Positions 34,521 through 43,056 of a stretch of DNA of 64,000 bases are shown here, piece by piece. The notes beneath the pieces were generated by a model. The model made no database searches, had not been told where the DNA came from, and saw nothing but the letters and a program-made list of their open reading frames with translations. A program made the position numbers and the translations under genes. Every line of letters begins with the position of its first letter. Position 1 is the stretch's first letter. Origin of the DNA: Gaiella occulta (GTDB taxonomy: Bacteria; Actinomycetota; Thermoleophilia; Gaiellales; Gaiellaceae); contig NZ_QQZY01000006.1 in NCBI RefSeq assembly GCF_003351045.1, positions 124,001-188,000 on the forward strand, given 5' to 3'.

Positions 34521-35528
34521 GTGGCCGCCGATTCGATCCTCTACCTCAGCGGCCGCGAGGTGGCGCGCGCACTGGAGACGATCGACATCGTCGAGGCGGT
34601 CGCCGCGGCGCTCGCCGCGCACGCCCGCGGCCAGTCGGTCTTGCCGGCCGAGGCGTACCTCGCCTGGAGCCACGCCGGCGAGACGCTGCGCAGCCTGAGC
34701 ATGCCCGGCATGGTCGACGGCCGCGCCGGCGTCAAGATCATCAACGCGAACCCGGCCAACCCCGGCCGCGGCCTCCCGCGCGCGAGCGGCCTCACCCTGC
34801 TCTTCGACAACGAGACGGGCAGACCGCTCTGCATCATGGAAGCCGCGCGCATCTCCTGCCTCCGCACCGCCGCCGTCACCGCGCTCGCCGCCGACCTCCT
34901 CGGCGCAGCCCCGATCGAACGGCTCGCGATCCTCGGCGCCGGAGCCCTCGCACGCTGCCACCTCGAGCTGCTGCCGAACCGGCTGCCCGACCTGCGCGAG
35001 ATCCGCCTCCACGACCTCGACCGCGCGCGGGCCGCCGCGCTCGCCGCGGCTGCCGCCACAGCCCTCGTCTGCGACTCGGCCGAGCAGGCGATCCGCGGCG
35101 CCCAGCTCGTCGTGCCGCTGACCACGGCCACCTCCGGCTACATCCACTACGACTGGCTCGATCCCGGCGCGCTCCTCGTCAACGTCTCGCTCGACGACCC
35201 CCTCCCGGAGGTGGTGCTGCGCGCCGGCAAGCTGTTCGTCGACGACTGGCCGCTCGTCGCCGCCGACGAGCGGCGCCTGCTCGGGCGCCCGCACCGCGCC
35301 GGCCAGATCCGCGGCCCCGACGCACGCGACGCCGCGACGGCAACCGGGTCCCGGCTGATCGACGGCGAGCTCGGCGAGCTCCTGATCGGCACGCGCCAAG
35401 GCCGATCCCGGCCGGACGAGGTTATCGTCGTCAACCCGTTCGGGCTCGCGATCGAAGACGTCGCGGTCGCCGACCGCGTCTACCGGGAGGCGCGCAGGCT
35501 CGGGCTCGGCACGGCCCTTGACCGCTGA
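34521..35528 (+). CDS. SbnB-like (ornithine cyclodeaminase family) dehydrogenase
   Basis: The 335-residue ornithine cyclodeaminase/mu-crystallin family protein has YLSGREVARALETIDIVEAV, GVKIINANPANPGRGLPRASG, an NAD-binding LAILGAGALARCHLELL, VPLTTATSGYI and LLVNVSLDDPLPEV. SbnB oxidises the SbnA product to L-2,3-diaminopropionate and 2-oxoglutarate. GTG starts one base after the SbnA-like stop, so these two belong together. The end product would then be used by the PLP/mini-Mur proteins; that link is inference. Confidence 0.83.
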   Translation: MAADSILYLSGREVARALETIDIVEAVAAALAAHARGQSVLPAEAYLAWSHAGETLRSLSMPGMVDGRAGVKIINANPANPGRGLPRASGLTLLFDNETGRPLCIMEAARISCLRTAAVTALAADLLGAAPIERLAILGAGALARCHLELLPNRLPDLREIRLHDLDRARAAALAAAAATALVCDSAEQAIRGAQLVVPLTTATSGYIHYDWLDPGALLVNVSLDDPLPEVVLRAGKLFVDDWPLVAADERRLLGRPHRAGQIRGPDARDAATATGSRLIDGELGELLIGTRQGRSRPDEVIVVNPFGLAIEDVAVADRVYREARRLGLGTALDR

Positions 35529-35678
35529 GGCAGCTCACCGCGTCGGCCAAGATCAACTGTGACATTGTCAGCCGGGTCTTGCGCCAAAGCTCTCCGGCGA
35601 GGGCTCGACGATCCGGAGCGTCGCGTTCACGTTCAGGGCAGTGGAACCTCGGCGGCGCCAGCGTGGTAAGAGTGTGTG

Positions 35679-35810
35679 ATGAGGCGGCTGGTCGTTGCTC
35701 CTCTTGCCACAGCCGCGATTCTCGCTGCGACCGCGGGTGTCGCCGAGGCGGCCGCTCCACGGATCGTCATCTTCAGCGGCACGCCGCTCGCGCAGCAAGT
35801 CGCGGAATGA
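35679..35810 (+). pseudogene. Truncated secreted protein remnant
   Basis: ATG 35679 opens a signal peptide (MRRLVVAPLATAAILAATAG) and the beginning of a mature domain (AAPRIVIFSGTPLAQQVAE), then TGA after 43 residues. The P-R-I-V-I-x-S-G-x-P-L start suggests the first strand of a longer secreted domain. A 14-bp-spaced duplication (aatgagtagcag at 35806 and 35820) straddles the stop and may mark the break. The TGA is not followed by a SECIS-like hairpin. Confidence 0.5.
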
Positions 35811-35831
35811 GTAGCAGGTAATGAGTAGCAG

Positions 35832-35860
35832 AACGGCTCAGACGCCCTGCCTGAGCCGTT
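35832..35860. terminator. Hairpin terminator after prs
   Basis: Perfect 10-bp stem AACGGCTCAG (35832-35841) with CTGAGCCGTT (35851-35860) around a 9-base loop. It lies 4 bases beyond the prs stop codon and also after the truncated plus-strand gene. No T-run. Confidence 0.75.
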
Positions 35861-35864
35861 CGCG

Positions 35865-36917
35865 CTAGAAGAGCTGGTTCTCGCCCGCGAAGATGGCCGA
35901 GACGGAGTCGTCGGAGAAGACGTTGTGGATCGTCTCGGCGAGGATGCCGGCGACCGACAGCACCTCGACGTTGTCGGGCTTGGCGAGCAGATCGATCGGC
36001 ACCGTGTCGGTGACGACGAGCTTGTCGATCTGGCTCGCGGCGATGCGCTCGAGCGCCGGCCCGTTGAAGAGCCCGTGCGTGGCGCACGCGTACACCCGCA
36101 CGGCGCCGGCCTCCTTGAGGGCGGTCGCTCCCGCCACGAGCGTGCCGGCGGTGTCGACGACGTCGTCGGTCATGACGGCGACCTTGCCCTCGACGTCGCC
36201 GATCACGGTCGTGACCTTGGCCTCGTTGTGGGCGGGGCGCACCTTGTTGAGGATGACGAGGTCGCCGCCGATCATCTCGGCGAACTTGCTCGCGAGCTTC
36301 GCACGGCCGGTGTCGGGCGAGACGGCCGCGAGACCCTCGCCGAGGTTGAGGTCGCGGATGTACTGGGCGAACATCGGTACCGCCGTCATGTGGTCGACGG
36401 GAATCTCGAAGAAGCCCTGCACCTGTCCGGCGTGCAGGTCCATCGTGAGCACGCGGTCGGCGCCGGCGGTCTGCAGCAGGTCGGCGACGAGCTTCGCCGT
36501 GATCGGCTCGCGCGGCCGCGACTTCTTGTCCTGGCGCACGTAGAAGTACCAGGGGATGACGGCGGTGATCCGCTTCGCGGAGGCGAGCTTGGCGGCGTTG
36601 ATCATGATCAGCAGCTCCATCAGGTGCTGGTCGACCGGGATCGAAGCGGTCTGCACGATGAACATGTCGGCGCCGCGGATCGACTCCTCGTAGCGGCAGT
36701 ATGTCTCGCCGTTGGCGAACGTCTTGATGGTCACCTGCCCGAGCTCGCAGCCGAGGAGCTTCGCGATGTCGCGGGCGAGGTCGGGGTTCGAGCGCCCGGA
36801 GACGAGCGTCAGCCGCTTGTTCGGGGTCACCCCGATCGCGCGGCCGACGGTCGCGGGGCCGGGACCGGCGTGCCCGCCCAACCCCGGCAGCGTCTGCTCA
36901 ATCGTCCCGCTTTCCAC
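35865..36917 (-). CDS. prs: Ribose-phosphate pyrophosphokinase
   Basis: PRPP synthetase with LVSGRSNPDLARDIAKLL, TFANGETYCRYEESIRG, IPWYFYVRQDKKSRPREPITAKL (flexible catalytic loop), TMDLHAGQVQGFF, AVSPDTGRAKLASKF, and the PRPP-binding VAVMTDDVVDTAGTLV. It makes PRPP for nucleotide, His and Trp synthesis. GTG 36917 is chosen because AAGGAGG stands 6 bases upstream. It gives 350 residues, about 30 more than usual. GTG 36830 would give the usual length but has no ribosome binding site. The start lies inside the last codons of glmU (20-base overlap). Confidence 0.95.
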   Translation of the reverse strand: MESGTIEQTLPGLGGHAGPGPATVGRAIGVTPNKRLTLVSGRSNPDLARDIAKLLGCELGQVTIKTFANGETYCRYEESIRGADMFIVQTASIPVDQHLMELLIMINAAKLASAKRITAVIPWYFYVRQDKKSRPREPITAKLVADLLQTAGADRVLTMDLHAGQVQGFFEIPVDHMTAVPMFAQYIRDLNLGEGLAAVSPDTGRAKLASKFAEMIGGDLVILNKVRPAHNEAKVTTVIGDVEGKVAVMTDDVVDTAGTLVAGATALKEAGAVRVYACATHGLFNGPALERIAASQIDKLVVTDTVPIDLLAKPDNVEVLSVAGILAETIHNVFSDDSVSAIFAGENQLF

Positions 36918-38229
36918 CTCGACCCTCCTTGATCGTCTGTCTCGGCGGGAATCCGACGAGTGCGTTGTCGGGGACGTCGTCGGTGACGACCGATCCGGCC
37001 GCCGTCCACGCGTCGTCGCCGATCGTGACGGGAGCGACGAAGATCGTGCCGACGCCGACCTTGACGTCTCGCCCGATCTTCGTTCTCTGCTTCTTCGACC
37101 CCTTCTTGTGCGGCAGGTTGACGGTGATCGATCCTGCACCGACGTTCGTGCGCTCGTCGATCTCGGCGTCGCCCATGTAGGAGAGGTGCGGCACCTTCGC
37201 GCCCTCTGCCAGGCGGGAGTTCTTCAGCTCGACGAACGTTCCCGCCTTGGAGTTCGGCCCCAGCACTGTCCCGGGGCGAAGGTAACAGAACGGCCCCACG
37301 AGCGCACCTTCGCCGACGACGGCGTCGACGACGACCGCGTGTGGGCCGATGCGCGCGCCCGGCGCGACGCGCGTCGCGCCTTCGAGGACGGTGAACGGCC
37401 GCACGACCACGTCGGCCGCGATCTCGACGGCGGGCTCGATCCAGGTGCTGGCGGGATCCTCGATCGTGACGCCGGCGAGCATGTGGCGCTCGTTGATGCG
37501 GTCGCGCAGGACGGCTGCCGCGGCTGCGAGCTCCGCGCGCGTGTTGATCCCTTCCGTCTCGGCTGGGTCGGGAGCGACATGGACGGCGACGCGGTGCCCT
37601 GCCTGGACGAGGTCGCGGACGGCGTCGGTGAGGTACAGCTCGCCCTGTGCGTTGACCGGCGTGAGGCGTTCGAGCGCAGGCCACAACAGGTCGGCTCGGA
37701 AGACGTAGATGGACGAGTTCGCCTCGGGAATCGCCAGTTGCTCGGGGGTCGCGTCGGCGGCCTCGACGATCGCCTGCAGGTCGCCGTCGCGGTCGCGCAC
37801 GATGCGCCCGTAGCTGCGGATGTCGGCCGGGAGGAACGAGAGCACCGTGGCGGCGGCAGCCCTGGAGCGGTGCGCTTCGACGAGATCGGCGAGCAGCCCG
37901 GTGGTGAGAAGCGGCGTGTCGCCGGAGAGCACGAGCACCTCGTCGGCGCCGGCGAGCGCCGCGCGCGCGCTCCGCACCGCGTCGCCGGTGCCGAGAGGCC
38001 GCTCCTGCACGGCAACGGCGAGGCCGTCGAAGCGGTCGGCGGTCTCCGGCGACGCGACGACGACGAGCGGGTCGGCGGCGAGCGGGCGCGCCGCCTCGAC
38101 GATCCAGTCCACGATGCGGCGCCCGAGGATCGGATGGAGGTGCTTGGGCGTCGCGGAGCGCATGCGCGTGCCCAGGCCGCCGGCCATCACGACTGCTGCG
38201 AGCTTGCGGGATTCGGACATGGTGGGCAC
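36898..38229 (-). CDS. glmU: Bifunctional GlcNAc-1-P uridyltransferase/GlcN-1-P acetyltransferase
   Basis: The 443-residue enzyme has the pyrophosphorylase domain (AAVVMAGGLGTRMRSATPKHLHPI, QERPLGTGDAV, VLVLSGDTPLL, GELYLTDAV) and a left-handed beta-helix acetyltransferase domain (GPFCYLRPGTVLG, GTFVELKNSRLAEGAKVPHLSYMGDAEI, NVGAGSITVNLP with the catalytic His/Asn region). It supplies UDP-GlcNAc for peptidoglycan. The C-terminus is short compared with the E. coli enzyme. The start may be GTG 38229 or ATG 38220. Confidence 0.95.
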   Translation of the reverse strand: MPTMSESRKLAAVVMAGGLGTRMRSATPKHLHPILGRRIVDWIVEAARPLAADPLVVVASPETADRFDGLAVAVQERPLGTGDAVRSARAALAGADEVLVLSGDTPLLTTGLLADLVEAHRSRAAAATVLSFLPADIRSYGRIVRDRDGDLQAIVEAADATPEQLAIPEANSSIYVFRADLLWPALERLTPVNAQGELYLTDAVRDLVQAGHRVAVHVAPDPAETEGINTRAELAAAAAVLRDRINERHMLAGVTIEDPASTWIEPAVEIAADVVVRPFTVLEGATRVAPGARIGPHAVVVDAVVGEGALVGPFCYLRPGTVLGPNSKAGTFVELKNSRLAEGAKVPHLSYMGDAEIDERTNVGAGSITVNLPHKKGSKKQRTKIGRDVKVGVGTIFVAPVTIGDDAWTAAGSVVTDDVPDNALVGFPPRQTIKEGRGGKRDD

Positions 38230-38232
38230 GTT

Positions 38233-38306
38233 TGGCTGGGGCGCCAGGATTCGAACCTGGGATCACGGGACCAAAACCCGTTGCCTTACCGCTTGGCCAC
38301 GCCCCA
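38233..38306 (-). tRNA. tRNA-Gln(UUG)
   Basis: The minus strand folds as a complete 74-nt tRNA with encoded CCA: acceptor TGGGGCG, D-arm GGCC-AAGCGGTAA-GGC, anticodon loop with TTG inside ACGGG/CCCGT pairing, T-arm CCAGG-TTCGAAT-CCTGG and a CGCCCCA acceptor strand. The acceptor pairs are U-A and G-C as usual for tRNA-Gln. It lies between the histidine kinase and glmU genes. Confidence 0.95.
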
Positions 38307-38374
38307 GTGAATCGGGACAAGAGTGTAACGGGCGGCCGTGACCTCACACGCCGTGCGCGCGCCGCAGGAGGACG

Positions 38375-40600
38375 TCAGGCGCCCCCGGCGGTTGGGATGT
38401 CGGCCGCGGCGCCGGCGTCGGCGAGCGCCGGCAGGTAGACGGTGAACGTGGCGCCCTCGCCCGGCTCGCTGCGGACGGCGACGCACCCGCCTCCCTGTTT
38501 GACGATGCCGTGCACCGTCGCCAGCCCGAGCCCCGTGCCCGACCCGGCCGGCTTCGTCGTGAAGAACGGCTCGAACAGGTGCTGCATCGTCTCCGCGTCC
38601 ATGCCGACGCCGGTGTCCGAGACGGCGAGCGACACGTACCGCCGCGGCGCGGGCTCGCCCCTGTTCCCGGCCGCCGCGCCGGTCTCGGTCCCGGCTTGGG
38701 GCTCGCCGAGAGCGGCGCCCGAGACGTCGATCGTCAGCACGCCCCCGCCGGGCATGGCGTCGCGCGCGTTGAGGACGAGGTTGACGATCACCTGCGAGAG
38801 CTGGCTGGCGTCGGCGCAGACGAGGGCGGGGCCGGAGTCCGTGCGGATGCGCAGCTCGATGTCCCCTCCGATCAGCCGGCGCAGCATGTTCTCGAGCTCG
38901 GTGACGGCCTGCGCGACGTCGATCGGGGCAGGCCGGATCACCTGCCTGCGGCTGAAGGTGAGCAGCTGTTGCGTGAGCGCCGCGGCCCGCTCGGAGGCGC
39001 GCACGATCTCGCCCACGTCGGCGGCACGGGGATCGCCCGGCGCGTAGGTGGAGAGCACGAGCGCGGCATAGCCGCCGACGGCGGTGAGGATGTTGTTGAA
39101 GTCGTGCGCGATGCCGCCGGCGAGCTGGCCCAGGGCGTCGAGCTTCTGCGACTGCGCCAGCCGCTGCTCCACCTCGAGCCGCTCGCGGATGTCGCTGAAC
39201 GCGGCGCAGGCGAACGCGATACGGCCGGAGGCATCGTAGACCGGGGCCGCCAGCATCTCGAGCGGCACGATGCCGTCCGGCCCCTCGAGCTCGAGATCGT
39301 CGGCGCGCGACTTCTCACCCGCGAGCGCGCGGGCGAGAGGGAGCTCGTGCGCCGGGTACGGCTCGCCCGATCCGGCGCGGCGGACATCGAGGAGAGGGAG
39401 GGACTGCTCGACCGCCGCGCCCGGCGCGGTCACCGGCCCGAGCATCTCGACGCCGGCGGCGTTGACGAACGTCGGCGCACCGGCGGGATCGATCACCAGC
39501 ACGCCGACCGGCAGCGCATCGAGGATCTGCGAGAGCCTGCTCTCGCTCTCGCGCAGCGCTCGCTGCGTCGCATCCTGCTCGATCGCGATCCCGGCGAGTT
39601 GCGTCGCCGTCTCGATCAGCGACAGCTGCTCGTCGTCCGGTAGGGCGGGTCGCGTGTGGTAGACGGCGAAGGTGCCGACCACCCTCCCCTCCGAGTCGGC
39701 GATCGGCGTCGACCAGCAGGCGGCGAGACCGGCCGCCAGCCCGGCCTCGCGGTAGTCGTCCCAGCGCGGGTCGACGGAGATGTCCTCGACGACGACCGGC
39801 TCGCCGCGGAACGCGGCCGCTCCGCAGGAGCCGGCGCCCGGCCCGATGGGGATGCCGTCGATCGCCTCCACGTAGCTCCGCGGCAGGCTGGGAGCAGCGC
39901 CGTGCCGCAGGCGCCCCTCGCCGTCGGCGAGCAGGATGGAGCAGAGGGCGCCGCGCGCCTCCTCCTCGACGAGCAGGGTGAGGGAGGCGAGGATGTGCGC
40001 GAGCGGCTCGCGCCGGGCGATCTGCTGCAGAACGAGGCCGTGGCCCAGGGCGCGACGCTCCGCCTTGCGGCGCTCGGCGATCTCCCCTTCGAGGCGCTCG
40101 ATCACCCGTGCCTCTTCGATCGCCACGGCCGCGTAGGGAGCGAGGTGCTCGACGAGCCTCAGATGCTCCTCCGTGAAGAAGCGGGCCTCCGCCTTGTCCA
40201 CCGAGTAGACGCCGATCACGCGGCCCTCGATGACGAGCGGCACGCCGATCCAGCTCAGCACGTGCTCGGCGCCGCGCACTCTCTCCCACCGCGGGTCGGC
40301 GTGCGCATCCGGCACGAGCAGGCCCGCCCGCTCCGTCACGATCGTGCGCAGAAGCGGGTTGCGCGCCTGGTCGATGGCGATGGCACGGACGGATCGCTCG
40401 TCCGTGAAGCGCTCGTAGCCGCGCGCGGCGTGAATCCTGAACACGCCGTCGTCGTCCACGAGCATGACCGTCGCCGAGTCGTACGGCACCAGGCGGGCGA
40501 CGCAGTCGAGCAGGGCGCCGAGCATCTCCGTCTGGCCGGGCGCCCGCAGGAGCTGCACGACCGCGGACTGCAGGACGTCGACGATGCGCCGGTCGATCAT
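38375..40600 (-). CDS. Soluble GAF-GAF-PAS sensor histidine kinase
   Basis: The 741-residue kinase has no membrane helix. The order is GAF 1 (about 20-165, YDSATVMLVDDDGVFRIH), GAF 2 (about 195-345, GPGAGSCGAAAFRGEPVVVEDI, a P-G-A-G-S-C-G-x-A type loop), PAS (about 352-470, LSQILDALPVGVLVIDPAG), HisKA (LGQLAGGIAHDFNNILTAVGGY, phospho-His in AHDF) and HATPase_c (NLVLNARDAMPGGG, DTGVGMDAETMQHLFEPFFTTK, GTGLGLATVHGIV). All ATP boxes are intact. No response regulator is adjacent, so it is an orphan. Confidence 0.93.
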   Translation of the reverse strand: MIDRRIVDVLQSAVVQLLRAPGQTEMLGALLDCVARLVPYDSATVMLVDDDGVFRIHAARGYERFTDERSVRAIAIDQARNPLLRTIVTERAGLLVPDAHADPRWERVRGAEHVLSWIGVPLVIEGRVIGVYSVDKAEARFFTEEHLRLVEHLAPYAAVAIEEARVIERLEGEIAERRKAERRALGHGLVLQQIARREPLAHILASLTLLVEEEARGALCSILLADGEGRLRHGAAPSLPRSYVEAIDGIPIGPGAGSCGAAAFRGEPVVVEDISVDPRWDDYREAGLAAGLAACWSTPIADSEGRVVGTFAVYHTRPALPDDEQLSLIETATQLAGIAIEQDATQRALRESESRLSQILDALPVGVLVIDPAGAPTFVNAAGVEMLGPVTAPGAAVEQSLPLLDVRRAGSGEPYPAHELPLARALAGEKSRADDLELEGPDGIVPLEMLAAPVYDASGRIAFACAAFSDIRERLEVEQRLAQSQKLDALGQLAGGIAHDFNNILTAVGGYAALVLSTYAPGDPRAADVGEIVRASERAAALTQQLLTFSRRQVIRPAPIDVAQAVTELENMLRRLIGGDIELRIRTDSGPALVCADASQLSQVIVNLVLNARDAMPGGGVLTIDVSGAALGEPQAGTETGAAAGNRGEPAPRRYVSLAVSDTGVGMDAETMQHLFEPFFTTKPAGSGTGLGLATVHGIVKQGGGCVAVRSEPGEGATFTVYLPALADAGAAADIPTAGGA

Positions 40601-40622
40601 GGTCGGGGAAGCGGAGGAACGT

Positions 40623-40643
40623 TGGGGGCGGCTCCCACCCCCA
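40623..40643 (-). terminator. Possible ispE terminator hairpin
   Basis: TGGGGG (40623-40628) pairs with CCCCCA (40638-40643) over a 9-base loop, located in the 118-bp gap between the ispE stop and the kinase start. Short stem and no T-run, so only a candidate. Confidence 0.35.
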
Positions 40644-40718
40644 GCCCGACATTCGAATGCAGCGTGGGGACGAGAGCGAGCGCGTCGATGGACTGCAATG
40701 TAGCCGACGAGAAGGGGC

Positions 40719-41537
40719 TCAGCCGTCCCGGAAGGGGGCGGTCACCCAGGTTCTGCCTACTGTTCTCAGCGTGCGCGCGGCCGCCTCCGCCCGGCGCTGC
40801 TCGAGGAAGAGGCCGTAGACGCTCGGGCCGGCGCCGCTCACGTCGGCGCGGAAGGCGCCATGCTCGAGCAGGGCGCCCGCGAGCGGCGAGGAGGCGAGGT
40901 CGTTGCCGGGCAACGTGGCGAGGTCGCGTGCGCGCCGCGCGGCGGCGAGCGCGTCGACGAGCGCGGCGCGCCGCTCCTCGAAGCCGCGCATCCCGTCGCG
41001 CTCGTCGAAGCGCCGGTAGACGTCGGCGGTCGATGCCTTGACGGCACCGTCGGGGAGGACGAGCACGACCCAGTAGTCCTGCGGCAGGTCGAGCGGCGCG
41101 AGCACGGTGCCGTCCGCTGTGCCGAGCTGGGGCCCTGGGCGCAGGAAGAACGGGACATCGGCTCCGATCTCGGCGGCCACGGCGGCGAGATCGTCGACGG
41201 CCAGCGGCTCGGGCAGCATGTCGTTCGCGAGTCGCAGCGCGGTGGCGGCGTCGGAGCTGCCGCCGCCGAGGCCTGCGGCGACGGGGATCGCTTTCGCGAT
41301 GCGCGCGAGCCAGCGCGGCTCGACGCCCGCCCTGCGTGCGAGCGCCGCGAGCGCCGCGCGCACGATCGTGTCGCCGTCGAAGCCGACGACGTCGAGGACG
41401 GGCGCGGCGGAGAGCGAAACGCAGTCTCCGAGGTCGACGCGCTGGAGCACGGTCGCGACCTCGTGCTTGCCGTCGTCGCGGAGGGGCCCGACGACGAGCG
41501 AGAGGTTGATCTTGGCCGGAGCAGGCGCCCGTCTCAT
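40719..41537 (-). CDS. ispE: 4-diphosphocytidyl-2-C-methyl-D-erythritol kinase
   Basis: The 272-residue GHMP kinase starts RRAPAPAKINLSLVVGP and has the ATP loop IPVAAGLGGGSSDAATALR and ADVPFFLRPGPQLGTADGTVL, with the third motif VSGAGPSVYGLF. It phosphorylates CDP-methylerythritol in the MEP isoprenoid pathway. The ATG overlaps the ksgA stop (ATGA), giving the usual actinobacterial order metG-tatD-ksgA-ispE. Confidence 0.95.
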   Translation of the reverse strand: MRRAPAPAKINLSLVVGPLRDDGKHEVATVLQRVDLGDCVSLSAAPVLDVVGFDGDTIVRAALAALARRAGVEPRWLARIAKAIPVAAGLGGGSSDAATALRLANDMLPEPLAVDDLAAVAAEIGADVPFFLRPGPQLGTADGTVLAPLDLPQDYWVVLVLPDGAVKASTADVYRRFDERDGMRGFEERRAALVDALAAARRARDLATLPGNDLASSPLAGALLEHGAFRADVSGAGPSVYGLFLEQRRAEAAARTLRTVGRTWVTAPFRDG

Positions 41538-42310
41538 CGCAGCGCCAGCTCGAGAGCGACGAACTCGGCGGGCTGGAGCGCCTCCGCACGGACGGCCGGA
41601 TCGTGGCCGATCGCCTCGAGTGCCTGTACCGCCCGCTCGCGCGTCGCGACGCCGCTCAGCGAGAGCGCGTTCGCGAGCGTCTTGCGCCGGTGGCCGAAGG
41701 CGCCCTCGACGACGCGGCGCACGTCGTCGAAGCGCTCGGGCAGGCCGACGCGGCGGAACGCGACGAGCGCCGAGTCGACGTTCGGCTGCGGCCGGAACAC
41801 GGACCGGGAGACCGGGTGGAAACCGGTGCGTCGCGCGGCGAGCTGCACGAGCACCGACACGGCGCCGTAGGCCTTCGTCGACGGGAGCGCGAAGAAGCGG
41901 TCGGCGACCTCGCGCTGCACCATCACGCACCAGAGCTCGAGCGACGGCAGCCCGCCGAGGCTCTCGGCCACGATCGGCGTCGCGACGTTGTAGGGGAGGT
42001 TCGCGACGAGCTTGCCGGCTGCCGGGCTGAGCGCGGCGAGGTCGAGGCGCAACGCGTCGCCCCACACGAGGCTCACGTTCGGCCGCGCCGCGAGCCCTGC
42101 CAGGTGCGGTTCGAGCGAGCGGTCGAGCTCGACCGCGTGGACGTGCGCGACGCGGTCCGCGAGCCGCCGCGTGAGCGCACCGAGGCCCGGCCCGACCTCG
42201 AGCACGACGTCGGCCGCATCGAGCTCGGCGAGCCGCTCGATGACGCCGAGGATGTTGTCGTCGGCGAGGAAGTGCTGGCCGAGCGATTTCCTGGCGGCGA
42301 TGCGGCTCAC
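41534..42310 (-). CDS. ksgA: 16S rRNA dimethyladenosine transferase
   Basis: The 258-residue enzyme begins ARKSLGQHFLADDNILGVI and has LEVGPGLGALTRRLAD (SAM motif I), VHAVELDRSL, GDALRLDL and the catalytic KLVANLPYNVATPIV (N-L-P-Y), then a C-terminal helical domain. It dimethylates A1518/A1519 of 16S rRNA. GTG start at 42310 overlaps the tatD stop. Confidence 0.96.
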   Translation of the reverse strand: MSRIAARKSLGQHFLADDNILGVIERLAELDAADVVLEVGPGLGALTRRLADRVAHVHAVELDRSLEPHLAGLAARPNVSLVWGDALRLDLAALSPAAGKLVANLPYNVATPIVAESLGGLPSLELWCVMVQREVADRFFALPSTKAYGAVSVLVQLAARRTGFHPVSRSVFRPQPNVDSALVAFRRVGLPERFDDVRRVVEGAFGHRRKTLANALSLSGVATRERAVQALEAIGHDPAVRAEALQPAEFVALELALR

Positions 42311-43056
42311 GGGGCGGGCAGGGCGAAGGCCGCGGTCGCGTTGGCGTCGATCTGCCGCCCGAGCGCGGCCGCGTCGGCGCCGCGCACGGCGGCGAGCGCG
42401 GTCAGGGTGTGGACGACGTGCGCCGGCTCGTTGCGCGTGCCGCGCACGGGCTGCGGGGCGAGGTAGGGGCTGTCCGTCTCGGCGAGGATGCGGTCGTCGG
42501 GGACGTGCGTGGCGGCTTCGCGCAGCTCGCCGGCCCGGGGGAAGGTGACGTTGCCGGCGAACGACACGTAGTAGCCGCGGTCGATCGCCGTGTCGAGAAG
42601 CCCGGGCGCCGAGAAGCAGTGCAGCACGACCGTGCCCGGGAAGCCCGCGAGCATGGCCGCGGTGTCGTCGTCGGCGTCGCGCGTGTGGATCACGACCGGC
42701 TTGCCGACTGCGGCGGCGAGCTCGAGCTGGCGCTCGAACAGGCGCCGCTGGGAAGAACGTGGCGCGAGATCGTGGAAGTAGTCGAGCCCCGTCTCACCGA
42801 CGGCGACCGCCTGTGGGTGCTCGAGCAGCGCTGCGAGCTCGCCGATCTGGCCGGCGGCCGCCCCGGCCTGGTGCGGGTCGATGCCCAAGGCGGCGCAGAC
42901 ACCGGCGTTCGCCTCGGCGATGGCAAGGGCGGCGTGGCACGAGTCGATACCCGTGCCCACGGTCACGATCCGTGTGACGCCGGCCGCGCGCGCGCGCTCG
43001 ACGAGGAGCGCCGCAGGCTCCTCGCAGGCGTCGAGGTGCGCGTGCGTGTCGATCAC
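42307..43056 (-). CDS. tatD: TatD-family metal-dependent hydrolase
   Basis: The 249-residue TIM-barrel protein has VIDTHAHLDA (metal His pair H5/H7), VAVGETGLDYFHD with E88, KPVVIHTRDADDD, VVLHCFSA and ILAETDSPYLAP with the final Asp ligand. TatD enzymes are 3'-5' DNA exonucleases or deoxyribonucleases. The GTG start overlaps the metG stop (GTGA), and the end overlaps ksgA. Confidence 0.94.
   Translation of the reverse strand: MIDTHAHLDACEEPAALLVERARAAGVTRIVTVGTGIDSCHAALAIAEANAGVCAALGIDPHQAGAAAGQIGELAALLEHPQAVAVGETGLDYFHDLAPRSSQRRLFERQLELAAAVGKPVVIHTRDADDDTAAMLAGFPGTVVLHCFSAPGLLDTAIDRGYYVSFAGNVTFPRAGELREAATHVPDDRILAETDSPYLAPQPVRGTRNEPAHVVHTLTALAAVRGADAAALGRQIDANATAAFALPAP

Noticed and set aside
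35560-35570. Palindrome TGACA-T-TGTCA after the SbnB-like gene as an operator
   Set aside because: Only 5-bp arms, isolated, and no matching second site; likely chance.
35808-35810. Second selenocysteine TGA
   Set aside because: No hairpin at the right distance, the frame stops again at TAG after five codons, and no Cys-containing family motif surrounds it.
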